Assembly: GCA_021442155.1 (NCBI GenBank)
Contig: CM038215.1
Span: 208,500,982-208,564,981, forward strand
From: Cymbidium sinense
Lineage: Eukaryota; Streptophyta; Magnoliopsida; Asparagales; Orchidaceae
DNA length: 64,000 nucleotides
Direction: 5' to 3'
Below are positions 24,035-35,640 of the stretch, piece after piece (positions within the stretch are counted from its first letter, which is position 1; the number at the start of each line of letters is the position of its first letter). The notes below the pieces were generated by a model, which saw nothing but the letters and a program-made list of their open reading frames with translations, ran no database searches and had not been told where the DNA came from. Made by a program: the position numbers and the translations under genes.

Positions 24035-25215
24035 ATTTAAACCCACACTTAACAAATTTAAGTATGCTAAGTGGGGATCATTGAATTGGAGAGATTTTGA
24101 TATTTGAGGAGAGACTTTGCTACAGAATTTGATTTTCATTTGGAACCCATATCCAACAAATTTGGGTATGCTGGGCGTGGTTAGTTCACTTTGGAGATGA
24201 ATTTGTCTTATTTTATCCTTTGTTTAAAAAATTGATTTTGGAATCTTTATTTAGCAAATTTAGGTATGCTAAATGTGATTCAAATGTATGTTTGAAAATA
24301 ATTTTTGAAAACATTTTTGTTTGCAATGATGTTTGCCATATTTTTTATTTGATTTTGAAAATCCTTATTTACAAATTTAGGTATGCTAAGTAAAGTCCAA
24401 ATGTGTTTGATATTTTTGTTGATTTGAAAAAATGAAACCCTTAACAAATTTAGGTATGTTAAGTAGGGTTCAAGTGTGTTTGATATTTTGTTTTGATTTG
24501 AGAATGAAACCCTTACTTAACAAATTTAGGCATGCTAAGTAGGGTTCAAGTGTGTTTGATAATTTTGTTTTATTTTCATTTGGAAAAGGAAAACTTTTAT
24601 TTAACAAATGGGGGTATGTTAAATAGAGTTTAATTTGTTTTTTTTTTGTATTATTTAATGATGGAATTATCATTTGACAAATTTGGGTATGCCAAATGGG
24701 ATTCAAATGTATTTTAATTTTCATGGTTTTTGAAAAAGGGGAACTCTACTAAACAAATGTAGGTATGTTAAATAGAATTCAATTTGTTTTGATTTTGAAA
24801 ACTCTCATTTGACAAATTTGGGTGTACCAAATGGAGTTCTAATATGTTTAGATTTTGTGCATGATGTTTGCTTTTGAAAAGAGAGAACTCTCATGTAACA
24901 AATTTGGGTATGTTAAATGAGGTTCAATGATATGTTGATTTTTGATTTTGTTTTGATTTTGAAAATGGAACTCTACTTAAGAAATTTAGGTATGTTAAGT
25001 GGAGTTGGTTAATTTTTGAAAAATGTGTTTGAAATGTTTTGAAGAACTCTTATTTAACAAATTTGGGTATGTTAAATGGAGTTGGTTGAATGATTAATTT
25101 TATTTTGAAAAATGTGCTTTTGAAAAGTTATGAAAAGAGTTTTGATGATGCATATTTGATTTTGATTTTTGAAAATGATCCTCATATAACAAATTTAAGT
25201 AAGTTAAATGAGACT
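24035..25215. repeat. Tandem array of ~14 covarying stem-loops in element A leader
   Basis: About 14 units at 65-130 bp intervals (mean near 87) share the plus-strand core C-AAATTT(A/G)GGTAT-G. Core starts lie near 24,052, 24,155, 24,255, 24,372, 24,444, 24,520, 24,604, 24,678, 24,754, 24,813, 24,899, 24,980, 25,058 and 25,194. The sequences flanking the core form inverted arms that differ between units yet remain complementary: ACTTA/TAAGT (24,513-24,541), CATTTG/CAAATG (24,671-24,698), ATTTAAC/GTTAAAT (24,600-24,623 and 25,052-25,077), ATTTAGC/GCTAAAT (24,249-24,274), and an outer AACTC/GAGTT or AACCC/GGGTT. On the RNA-sense (minus) strand the loop is ATACC(T/C)AAATTT. The array lies between the PBS and the first ORF. 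Confidence 0.88.
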
Positions 25216-25675
25216 TTATTATCTTTATTATTTAAAAAGAGACTTGAAGGCTTTATATTTTGCAAACCTTATGTTATGGGAAGTGCCTTTAAAAATGATT
25301 TTATTTAGAAAGAGTGTTCTTTTTTTTGGAAAATTTTGCAAAAGAATTTATTTGTTTAGTTCGTATTTTATTAAAACTTTCTTGAATATGAGGTGAACCT
25401 TGCCTCACCAAGCTAGTGGTAAAGAGGTTTTAAATTTATTCATCTCATTTCATCAGTTAATTTATTTTTTACTTATTAGGGGATCCAATAGGGCTTTTTA
25501 GACCTACATGGAGTGAGGTCCTAAAACCTAAAGGATGCTGGCTACCTTTGCTTAAGGATGAAATAAGCTAAGTGCTAATGGAAAGAAAGATAGCCTTGGG
25601 ATTACATAAAATATAAGTCCACTATCTATGCTTGGAGATAATATTTGTATACTAAAGATGGAGAAAGGAACCTTT
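25216..25675 (-). other. Element A leader between PBS and hairpin array
   Basis: About 460 bp of 5' untranslated leader. It contains T-rich stretches and no recognisable ORF or repeat. Short frames at 25,208-25,396 have no known motif. Confidence 0.5.
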
Positions 25676-25691
25676 CCCAGTGGAGTCGCCA
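25676..25691 (-). promoter_or_regulatory. Primer binding site of element A (tRNA-Arg-like)
   Basis: The minus strand reads TGGCGACTCCACTGGG, beginning with TGG, the complement of a tRNA CCA end. It lies 8 nt after the LTR terminus at 25,700. A GGCGACTCC PBS, attributed to tRNA-Arg, is what I recall for Ogre-like elements. This site orients the element and fixes the LTR end. Confidence 0.75.
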
Positions 25692-25721
25692 GAAAAATCC
25701 GTGGTATTTATTTTTGGATGT

Positions 25722-25733
25722 GGGGGGGGGGGG
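25722..25733. repeat. Run of 12 G near LTR end
   Basis: A G12 homopolymer lies within the last 35 bp of the element A 5' LTR. The homologous end at 10,285-10,328 lacks it, so it is a local expansion. Length may be unreliable in sequencing. Confidence 0.8.
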
Positions 25734-27167
25734 ACACCACTCAAATCGTAAGTGGTACTTATTGAAGTGATCATGTATGACATTGAGGAATAATGTACTA
25801 TCTCAAAAGATAGATGCATCACCCCTCAATAGACCTAATCACCTAATAAGGACTCCAAAGGAATGATGGGTCTTAGAATATACCAGAGATTTTTCTCCTA
25901 ATTTACATGAATGAATAAAGCATGGTTTATTTTAAATCGGGTTCTAAAGTTCCCTATAGAGGCAATCCTCCATAATTAATTACATTCTAAGGAATGTGAA
26001 TTCCTTAGGAATACTCTTGATTAAATTAGATATTAAAGTCTCCAAAGATGTCAAGACTAGACCATCAATAAATTGATTATATTGGAAAATCAATTGGGAA
26101 AGCTCAAGGAGAAGACTATTTTTGGAAGACAAAGGGGATAAGTAGGAAATGCTCACGATACTAAGAAGCCTAGTGAGCATTCCAATTTTTCATATAGTTG
26201 GGCTTTATGTATTTGAATTTGAAGGGAATTATTTATTTGAGTTGAAATTTTATTAGATTGCTAGGGCTTATAATCCAACAACACAAGATTGTGGAAATGC
26301 CTAAGAGGTGAGAATTTATGCTTCTAGCCTGAAGGAAACAACAACCTCGAATCCTAAATTTGGGGAGCTTTAGCAAGAGCTAAAGCGTGACATAAATCTA
26401 AGTGAAGATGGGCATAAGATTTATCTCCACAAGAGAGGATCCTGACTGCTGAGTGGCCACCAACTAACTCCTCATATGTTTTTAAATCCATGTAGTCCAT
26501 CATATGAAATTGCAAGACAACTGGGCTATTTTTAATTTAGAAAGAGAATAAAGTCCTACCCTACTCTCTAAGAGACTAGAGCATGAGTGGCATGAATAAT
26601 GACTTAATCTAATGCAAAATCTTTTCAAATTTTATTTAAATTTTGACACTTTATTTTGAAAATGGCCTTAAGATTTTGATGCATATATGCATGATAAAAA
26701 AATGTTGTTGGATAAATCAGCAATAAGGAGTGTTTTCCACCACAAGGTATGCCCTCACAAGTCAAGCATTCCCCTATTGTGTAAGGATGAAAATCCCCTA
26801 TTTTCAAGAGTAAAATAATATGCATGCATGATATGAAACATACAACATTCAGCTAAGGGGTTGCTAAATCTTTTATTTATCTTATTTATAACCTTAGCTT
26901 TTTGTTGAGATTATGAGTTGTTTAGATTTTAATTATGAGTGATTGGTTGGGGTAGAAAAATTTTTTTTCCCTAAGAGCCTAATTGCATGTAGGAAACTCA
27001 TTAAAGCATCAATCATTTATCAAACTATGAAAAGAATGCCATTTTTAATGCGCAAACTAAACAAATCATCAAATATTTTTATAGAACTAATGCAAAAGAA
27101 TAATAGGTCAGTGCGATCGGGTGCCGCCATACAACTTGAAAAGAAGAGATGGGTAGCCGAGCTCTAC

Positions 27168-27174
27168 CCTTATA
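27168..27174 (-). promoter_or_regulatory. Candidate TATA box of element A 5' LTR
   Basis: On the minus strand TTGTATAAGGGTAGAGCTC contains TATAAGG, 1,474 bp from the LTR end. A purine-rich stretch (minus strand) lies about 60-110 bp upstream. The position and context match 8,867 and 52,051. Confidence 0.5.
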
Positions 27175-28328
27175 CAATTCAGAATTACAAAATAATAATT
27201 ATAATTTATAAATGCTACGGGGGGTCTTCTTTCTTCATTCCTTATGTCTTCATTTCTTTCTTCCTTGTTTCTTTGATTTGGTAGGTTTCAAGGCATCACA
27301 TGGCACCCATAACAAAGCCTTCTCGCTAATGCTCATCCTAAACCCCCATAAAATTAATCCTAATTCCTAATACAAAATTACATTTAGAATAGGGAAAGTA
27401 AATCTAACTACACCTACCAAATAAATGTTAGCCAAACAACATATAATCCTAAGCGGTTATATATAATTTAGACTTAGCAACCTGCACATGGGTAACAAAG
27501 CCCACCTATCCTAATTTGGATTATGCTTAAGAGCTTAAGAAATCTACAAAAGAGAGCATTTATGTTTATTTTTAAGTATCCCCTTAAGCACAATCCCCTA
27601 TAGAAAACATGATTAGGCTAATATCGACCTACCATTCAGTCAACGAAGCATACACCCTAACATATAGTCTAAGACATTACATCACAAAATAAAACATATA
27701 ACATACATATGACTAGAAGTGCTGACTTAATTCTAATGTGTGTGTGTTAAGGCTTGTGTGGTATGTCTTGCTAAGCATTAGAGTTGTAGTTTTCCAAGTG
27801 TAGAAGGATTTAGTTTAACATGATGGGTTGATTTCACTTGAAGTTATTTAATTGATTTGAGAATTTTAATTCAAGTTTTCTTTTGTATTGTTTGGTTACA
27901 CTTAACAACTAAGTATTATAAAGAGAGGAAAGAGGACTGCCCTCTTTCATCCCTACCTTAGGCCACTTTTTAAGGTATATTAATTTAATTTAGTTCTCTT
28001 TAGTGAATGGCTTATTAAATGATTTATTCAATCCTAAGTTTTGGTTCACCTTAAATAACTCTATTCAATGTGAAAGGCATCTTAAGATTAATCTAATTGG
28101 ATTGCAACCACATGACACATGTTAAGTCATTCCTTTCCATCATATGTAACATGCATATGTTTTAATCCTAAGTGTATCTATACATGCAATATGTTTTAAC
28201 ATACTTAAATGATGAATGTATGTGTATGTGAATTTTATATCATTTTTAAGTTATTGAATTATTTAACCATATTAGTTTAAAGCTCTATCTATATTCTTAT
28301 ATGAAAATACATAGGGATGAAATTAAAT

Positions 28329-28960
28329 AGGTATGTGCCATTGTTATCTAGGAAAGTGAGATAATCAAATGACCTCCTAGGGCTAACTAAACCCTCATAT
28401 TTCTGGGATGTCCAAACTATATACCCATTTTCATTCAAACATATGTAGATTTGTATGCATGAATGTAAGAAAGAAAGCTCCAAATCACATGACCAACCAA
28501 TTCAATCACTTAGTCAATTATGGATGCATGTATCCTTGATAAAAGAAAAGTAGTTTTAATTCCATAATTAAATACACATACACATGTATAAGAGACATAA
28601 GGTAGTACATGCCATTGTTAACCTGGGAAGTGAGGTAATCAAATGACCTCCTTGGGGCTAACTAAAGCCTCATATTCTTGTGATGCCTAGACTAAACACT
28701 TGTTTTTCTCAAATTCATATGGATGCATACATAAATAAAGAAAGGGAAACCATGCAAAGGTTGTATTTTTATTTGATTGAAATAATTATGCATATGGAGT
28801 AAAGTTTTATCCAAATTCTAATATATGAACACATGTAAATGAAATCAAATAAGCATGTGTCACTGTTAACTAGGGAAGTGATGTAATCAAATGACCTCCT
28901 TGGGGCTAACCAAAGTCTTGTGTTCCCAGGATGTTCAGACTATATACTTACTAACATTCA
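28329..28960 (-). repeat. LTR sub-repeats, three units
   Basis: Three units start near 28,329, 28,609 and 28,857, each with 'ccattgttaac-t-ggaagtga-gtaatcaaatgacctcc-t-gggctaac-aaa'. Periods are about 280 and 248 bp. Two units occur at 7,330-7,690 and one in the other subfamily. Unit number therefore distinguishes the LTR subfamilies. Confidence 0.78.
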
Positions 28961-30324
28961 AATAGATGTAAAATTATGAATTAGGTAAAAGAAAGCTTTA
29001 CTTCACCTGTCTATGCTATAAGCACATGCAAACCTGTGTATATGTTAACAACTACTATCACTCTAATCAATATAATTGATTAATAAACTTTAGGAAAATA
29101 AATTGAATTTATTAATGATAATAGCCACACATATTATAAATTAATCCAACACATGCAAGCTTAAATAAAGGAAAACCACTTGATTCAATTTACTTTGAAA
29201 AGATGAATGCATGATTTCGAATGACATACAATATTTAATATGATTGAAAAGGAATAAATAAACATAAACACATGTTTTCATTCAATCAAATTAATTCCTA
29301 AGGACAATCATATTAAATAAAATCATTTAAGGTAAACCAAAGCTTCCTTAATGTCATATTTAATTTCCTGTTTTGATTTGACTTAAGGATGTAAGAAAAG
29401 GTTTGTGATCCTAATCCATTCCCATGTTTATTAATTGGTTTAGTTTAATGAAGAATAATTAAGTTGATTTTATGGGTTAATTGGGTTGTAATATGTATTA
29501 AATCCATTAATTAACCCTTCCCTATGTTTCCTTAGCATAATTACCTAAACAATTATGAGCCAACATGATATGCATATACATTGAAAATTAAATCAATAAT
29601 GATCCTAAGAAATGAGAGGGCCTAATTCAATTGGCTCATAATTAATGGTTAATTAAATTAAGGAACTTACTTAAGTACTTTTATAACTCCCCCACACATG
29701 TGGGCTAATTATAACTTCCTTACAATTTCTTTAGGTTGTTAAACACCTAAGGGCCTACCCAAGATCTCATCAATTAAGTTCTGATGTGATTATGATTCCA
29801 ATTTTTTAATTAATTAATTAAACCTTAATTAATTTAATTGGTGAAATGAATTTAGGGAAATAAATTAAGAATGAGGCCCTATTATCCCATGGGTTCATTC
29901 ATTGTTGAATAATGATTAACAACTTAATTAATTTATTACTATTCATGTGGTTAATTAACCTTTAATTAAATTAGGAAAATAATTAGGGCTTACTTAACTA
30001 ATTTTCTTAATTAATTAACCAATAAATCCTAAGAAAATTAGGGGAGGAAGAGGTTGTCCCCTTAAATAATCTCATAAAGTTTGGGGTTAATTAATTAATT
30101 AATTAATTTGGGAGTAATCATGCTACTTAATTTTCCAATCCCCAATTAAACTCTAATTACTATTCATAGTTAATTAAGGATATTTTTAATAAATTCCTTT
30201 TTGAAATACCTTTAAAATGTGTATTTATTTATATATTTTTTGATTGTTTTACAATTTGTTATGATATTTATAAGTTTCAGGAATTAAAATACATTAATTA
30301 GGCCTAATTAACCCTTAATCCCAT

Positions 30325-30475
30325 CGATGCCACATGGCGTGCTGACACGACGTGATTTTCACGTGACGCCACTATATTGGTTATTAAAAATAATCTGAGT
30401 GAGTGCTTATGTGGTGGTGGTGGAACACGCTTTCTCGTGCACCGTCCGATCTAAGATTGGACGACCATGATTAAA
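30325..30475 (-). promoter_or_regulatory. CpG-bearing patch with ACGTG motifs in mid-U3
   Basis: A GC-richer block in an AT-rich LTR. It contains ACGTG-ATTTT-CACGT at 30,350-30,364 (inverted ACGTG cores, one within the G-box CACGTG at 30,360-30,365) and 'cacgctttc..cgtgcaccgtccgat'. The other LTR copies have related CpG-bearing blocks at the same place (2,870-2,990, 5,906-5,940, 54,915-55,060), though without this exact G-box. It could be an enhancer. The function is inferred from motifs only. Confidence 0.35.
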
Positions 30476-31545
30476 CCCGTGGTGCTAAAGTATAAAATAG
30501 GATAATTATAGCAGATTAAATCATGACCGTTTATTCCAATCACACAGAATGGACGGTGCATGATCCCTTGTCTATCGATCGATGGAAGATGAACACCATC
30601 TGCCTTCCTTTGATCATTTCGAGCTCACCCAAGCTCAGATCGATCTTAAATCGATCCCAGACCTTCGCAAGGAGTATCCGAAGGGATCCAATGGCCAAGA
30701 TCACACAAGATACAAGTTTTCTTTAAAAAGCTCTAACTTAATTTTACTCTAAGGTCAATTTCAATGGCATTCCTCACCAGAGCTCAAGACCAGTGCCAAA
30801 TCCAATTGAGGAAGCTTAGTCTAGTTGATACGAGGCCCTATTGATCAGCTCAAGCTCCAATTTGAGGTGGATAGCTTGGAAGGCCAATACCGAAAGCGTA
30901 GGTGATCAACGTAGATCAAAATCCACCCTTTGATCATTAAGAAGCTTGGAAGGTGATTCATTCTTGCTCGACTACCTCCAAGGATGGTGTGTGCAAAGTT
31001 AATTGCACTTCGGTTGAGCCTTGAGAAAATGGGGATTAATGGAAGAGTGCCCTATTTCAGCTTGAAGGAAATTGAGAGTGTGGAAGTTGGGGAAGCTTGG
31101 GAACTCTTTAGAAAGCTCTTGGTGGCTCGTCTTAGGGTTCTCTTACTCTAGGGAATTAATTCCTTTGGGATTGAGTGGAAATGAGGGGGTTTCTACCCCC
31201 TCCCTTGGATTGGACGGACGGGCTTGATTTGACTCTATGTGATCATCTGACCACCTCAGAGGGTTATGGGTGTCCTTGAGTGGATGAGGTGGATCAGTTT
31301 GGTTGGGTGAGGGTGTGGAGGTGGCAGCCAAGGAGGCTAGTGGATGTCCTTGGTGGTTTCAAATGCTCTAATGGGGGAGGTGAGGTGATTTCACCTAATC
31401 ATGGGTCATGGCCAACGCAACCACCCTTAGGTCAGGTTTGGCAGTGTCCTAGGAGCCTAGGTAGACCAATGGGAGAGTGCCAAGTGGTCAATGAATGGAA
31501 ATGACCACTTTCATGGGTGATTTGCCTCATGAGAGGAGAGTAAGT

Positions 31546-31546
<1 letters not shown>

Positions 31547-31579
<33 letters not shown>
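31547..31579. repeat. (GT)n microsatellite at LTR breakpoint
   Basis: About 16-17 GT units directly follow the point where similarity to the giant LTR ends (about 31,536). To its right the composition changes to AT-rich DNA. Confidence 0.9.
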
Positions 31580-31581
<2 letters not shown>

Positions 31582-32876
31582 ACAAAGTTTAATTAGTAAT
31601 AATAATGAGTATTAATTAAATGAGAGATGGTAATTTAATGTTTAATTAATTTTAATAATTAAGATTATTTTATTTTAAAATTAAACTTTAGTGGGATTTA
31701 TGATTCATAAAAATTAATTATTAGTATTTATAATTAAATTTAATTAATGAATTTATTATTATATAAAAGAAAATTTTTATTTAATTTGATCAATTGATAT
31801 GTTATCTTATGGTAATACTTTAATTAACTTATTCATAATTTCTTCTTGCTAAAAAGAAATCAATAAAATTAAATAATATTATTAATTAATTAACTTAATA
31901 GATTACTAATTGTTAATTAACTATGATATTCTATTAATAATTTGTTATATTCTATCAAATAAATTAGATACAAATACATTAAATAAAAGTAAATTAAACT
32001 AAGTGATTAATATTATAAAATATTAATCAAAAGCTAAGATAGTAAGTTTAACTCTTTAAATACTAAGATAACAATTTCTCATTTTGGCTAGCATATTTTT
32101 CTTTTAATTAAAATGTAATACTTTAATGAGTTTAAGGATTGTGTGAGAATTTATAAGAGATTAGTGGAAGTGTGGTTAAGAGTGGCTAAGGTTTAGGAGT
32201 TGAATGAGCCTACTTATAAAAAGTGGAATAAGAAATAGAGGTTATTGCTAAGTATTCACTACATATATAAAGAACTAGTAACAAAGCTTCATCAAAGAGT
32301 AAAGTACCCACCAAGTCTTTACCTATAAAAAATTTACTAATAAAAAATAATGTTATTCAATTATTTCAAAAGTATAAAACATGGAGTATTTATAGGCCCT
32401 TTCAAGCCAATGGCCATATAAAGCTTATTTTGAAAGCCCTTGGAACTAATGTAACACTAGAATATGGATTTATAACAAGTAATAAAGCTAAAAAAAATAT
32501 AATATAATAAAAGAAGTTAAAAAAATGATTTAGTAAAGAAAAGATTTTATTAATTTATAAATCTATTAAAGCCAATCTAATACTACCACATAGATTGATA
32601 ACATGTAATACAACTAAAAAAAATGAAGTTATAAAATGAATATTTCTTTAAAGAGAAAATTTTGGCCAAGCTAAAATAAAGAGTGAAGTTTCATTTTTCT
32701 ATTCTTGGTGTGGTCAACCCTAGCATTAATCAAATTAATTCAAGTCTTTATAATCATTTTATTTATTTTTATAAGGAAGATGAGTTATCATTATGCTTTC
32801 TTTGAGAGTTGTCATGATGAATAGCCTAAATCTTAAAGTAATTTTGATTTGCACTCTAGTCAGATCATTAAAGTGA
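31580..32876. other. AT-rich DNA without recognisable gene
   Basis: Very AT-rich sequence with TTAATTAA-like words and no convincing ORF. A degenerate duplication is visible: 'taacactagaatatggatttataaca-gtaat' around 32,454-32,520 recurs as 'aatactaccacatagattgataaca-gtaat' around 32,579-32,640. This is the sequence into which element C inserted. Confidence 0.6.
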
Positions 32877-32881
32877 TCAAA
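32877..32881. repeat. Target-site duplication of element C, left
   Basis: TCAAA immediately before the left LTR. It is matched by TCAAA at 38,451-38,455 immediately after the right LTR. Five bp is the expected duplication size for Ty3-gypsy integration. Confidence 0.6.
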
Positions 32882-34061
32882 TTGGTGGATTAGGAGCTCT
32901 CCTAAGTTACTTAAGAGATATATGAGGTAGTGTTTAAATTCAAGTGGAAATAGGGTTAAGAAATGTTTAGTAGTTGGCCAAGCACTTGATAGACAGTGTC
33001 CCAATTTTAGAACACCAACTTCTATTAATTGGAACTTTCACACTAGATGTCCAAATCTAATGAAATAAAAATAAGTTTATATTGAAGGGTGTAGTTGTGA
33101 TATAAAATTTTTTATTAATTTTGGAGGGGTTTAGATTTTTGTTTTTGAATTTTTGTTAGAATTAGCTACACCTAATTTAGCCTAACAGACTCTCTAAATT
33201 AGAACTTACGATTAAATAAGTTCAGAAAACTTGTGAATAACTCACCCAGATCAGCACTTGAACCTTATAAAAGTTAATGTAAATAACTAATCTAGATATT
33301 CTTAGAAATTTTGGTGTAGATTTAGTCAACCATATGTAAGAAAAATAAAGACTAGGTCTTAGAAAACCAAAAATTTGGTTGGCCTTTACTAGTGGATTTG
33401 GGGATGGATTTTATGGAAGAAATTTAGAGTTTTAATTTTTATTTGATAGAGTACAATCACAAGAACAATATAACATAGATGATTACAAGAAATTACAGTA
33501 ATTAAAAAAAACATTATTTAGCAAAGTAGTGGGGAAAGTAGGATCACTTAACTCTTCTTCCTTTGTTGGCCACCAAGATTCAACTACAAGCGGAATAAAA
33601 ATAAACTTTCTATGAAATGAAAAAAATTCCTCATTGATAGTAGAACAAGAGTTTTATTATATCCACACACTTTAAATTATAATTTAGGAGGGAATGGGTA
33701 AGAGGGGGAGCTGGCCACCACATAGGATAACTACTCCCTTTAAAATAACCTAAGGCTCTCAACCACCTCTTGAATTTTCCTTATTATTGTTTATTCTTTA
33801 AATATTAATTAATTATAATTATATTAAAAACTAATACCATTCCTTTTATATGATATTACATTTACCAATAACATCATTCATGTCATCACAAAATCAATTA
33901 CATGAGGGCAACAAAATATTACACAACATGACGATACACATCAATACTAATATGAAAAGAAATATGCTAGTCATCATGCCTTCACTTTTTCTTAGATTCT
34001 TGTAAATGGTCCTCTTTGTTTCCTTACCATGGCTCTTGTAATTGAACATCTATGTGCTACA
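32882..34061 (-). mobile_element. Element C 3' LTR
   Basis: This is about 1.18 kb and is directly repeated at 37,292-38,450. Shared blocks include 'ggtagtgtttaa', 'agcctaa-a-actctctaaat', 'gactaggtctta' and 'agtaggatcac-taac-cttcttcctt'. On the minus strand the LTR starts at 34,061 with TGTAGCACAT. The left end (minus-strand ...CCACCAA) is inferred from the repeat and the target duplication. The LTR pair is strongly diverged with many small indels, so the insertion is old. Confidence 0.78.
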
Positions 34062-34073
34062 TCATTTCTTTTA
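34062..34073 (-). promoter_or_regulatory. Polypurine tract of element C
   Basis: The minus strand reads TAAAAGAAATGA directly before the 3' LTR start (TGTAGC). A purine-rich run here is the expected primer for plus-strand DNA synthesis. Confidence 0.55.
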
Positions 34074-34419
34074 AACACAAAAAACTCTTATCTGAAGAGT
34101 TCAAGTCCAAATAATTAACTACAAGTTCTAGTTTTAGCATTTTCAAATCCTCTATGGTAAGCTAGGTTTATTCCATGGGTCGTTGTCTCTCCATATCACA
34201 AGGAATCTATTGTTTCCAATATGGTCTTTTTTATCTATGATGATGTGATCCACCTCGAAGAATGAGTATCAATTTAGTCCCTATAAAGTGTGATTTAGTG
34301 TTCTTGTAAAAAATTATCTTGTGCACTTATACATTAGCTAGATTTTTAATATGATATAATATCTTAAACATTAAATTAGATCGAGAATCATGTCTTTAGG
34401 CATTTCAATAATGTATGCA

Positions 34420-35640
34420 TTCATGCAAATTTTTTTAATAATCTTAAATGGCCTAATGTCTTATCTTGTAATTTTCTAAATGATCTGCAAGGATACCTCT
34501 TAGAGTGAATTCTTATTAACACATGACCTTCTACATGAAACTCTTTAAAAGTTTTATCTTTCATTTTAGTTTAAGTATATTTTTCATTAGTGACTTCCAA
34601 CTATTTTTTTACATTTTGTTTAAAGATTTGAAAATCTTGTGCAAATGCAAATGCTAAATTAGAGAATTCATTTAAAGAAATGCTAGCAAGATCAACTAGT
34701 TTTAAGGGTTATAACTATATGCTATCTCAAATGGTATTTTTTTAGTAGTCCTAGAGACTAAACTATTATAGGTGATCTCAACTATAAGAAGGTAAAGATC
34801 ATAATTACTTAAGCTTCTACACATCAGACACATAATCAGATTTTTCTAAAGATTTATTGACGATCTCAAATTAGCCATTAGTTTATAGGTGAAAGGCTAA
34901 AGAAAACTTAAGTGTGTTGCCCATTAATTTCCATATTATTTTTCAAAAGTATGATATGAATTTGAAATCCCTACCTAAAACAATTTTGAAAGGAAGTCCA
35001 TGCAATATAACAATTTCCTTAAAGAATAGCCTTGCTATATGAGATGTTTCATTAGACTTAGAATAATGTAAGAATGAGCCATTTAAGAGAATTGATTGAC
35101 CATTATAAAAATACTGTAATTACCTCTAGGAGTACTTAGAAGACTTAATATAAATTATATGAAAAACTCTTTCCAAGGTCTGAAAGGAATAGACATATCA
35201 CAATATTTTTCAATATTTACTTTGTGTTTTTGAATTTTTAACATTTATAACATTTGCTCACTACATTTTCTACATCTTTTTTTAATGATAGACATAGAAC
35301 ATAGATTCTAATAGGTCTATACTTTTCTTCTTGCCAAAGAGGCATACTATTCCTCCTAAATGTAGATTTATGATGAGAAATCCCCTTATTGAAGTCCTAG
35401 GGATGCAAAGTTTTTTTTTATAGAGATATATCTTGATTGTAAAATAATCATTACTTAAATCGACAAAAGATTGATCATTATTGACATGATCTAGATAAAT
35501 CAAATAAAGCTCAAGATAAACTTGATAATCATATTTTATTCTCTCAAATCTAAAAATTTTAAATTCTAAAGATGATAAAATAAAGGTAATCCTAGAAAGT
35601 TCATTAGCTAGTTTATTTTTTACCCTCAATTTATGTTTTA
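34420..35640 (-). pseudogene. Element C integrase remnant (chromovirus-like)
   Basis: Reading leftward, 35,282-35,629 encodes 'LANELSRI' (end of the RT-RNase H connection), then a segment with 'FVDLSNDYFTIKIYLYKKK' and 'LCIPRTSIRGFLIINLHLGG', the zinc-binding N-terminal domain of a Ty3-gypsy integrase. Further left, fragments resemble 'SPFEIVYG.NP' (near 34,700) and a C-terminal segment with 'RIHSKRYP' and 'KLQDKTLGHLRL' (near 34,450-34,540), as in plant chromoviruses. Catalytic residues in the core cannot be traced because of decay. No chromodomain was recognised. Confidence 0.72.

Larger units (their letters stand above)
12581..25691 (-). mobile_element. Element A internal region, Tat/Ogre-type Ty3-gypsy retrotransposon
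   Basis: This 13.1-kb internal region is transcribed leftward. From right to left it has a PBS, a leader with a tandem hairpin array, a leader ORF, gag, protease, RT with its RNase H, a second archaeal-type RNase H, integrase, and a long 3' non-coding region with hairpins and degenerate tandem repeats. Two RNase H domains, the 'EHNRPLY' protease context, a large leader and tRNA-Arg-like priming are features known for the Tat lineage (Ogre, Retand and relatives). With two intact LTRs the element would have been about 28 kb. All coding domains are riddled with stops and frameshifts, so the element is defective and old. Naming the exact Tat sublineage would need a phylogeny of the RT domain. Confidence 0.85.
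25700..31536 (-). mobile_element. Element A 5' LTR, truncated in U3
   Basis: On the minus strand the LTR ends at 25,700 with ACCACG (expected ACCACA), 8 nt before the PBS. Going right it holds the R/U5 part, the TATA-like box at 27,168-27,174, a pyrimidine-rich tract on the plus strand at 27,225-27,275, three sub-repeats (28,329-28,960), AATTAATTAA-rich sequence (29,800-30,100), a CpG-bearing patch (30,325-30,475), and the block shared with 10,329-10,960. It stops at about 31,536 next to a (GT)n tract, so the outer U3 with its W-box-rich part (about 1.6 kb) is gone. The retained 5.8 kb pairs with 5,906-10,328 plus 10,329-10,960. Confidence 0.85.

Noticed and set aside
24035..25215. CRISPR-like array (regular repeats separated by variable DNA)
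   Set aside because: The context is a plant retrotransposon leader, the spacing varies (65-130 bp), the spacers are themselves repeat-like, and no cas gene is present.
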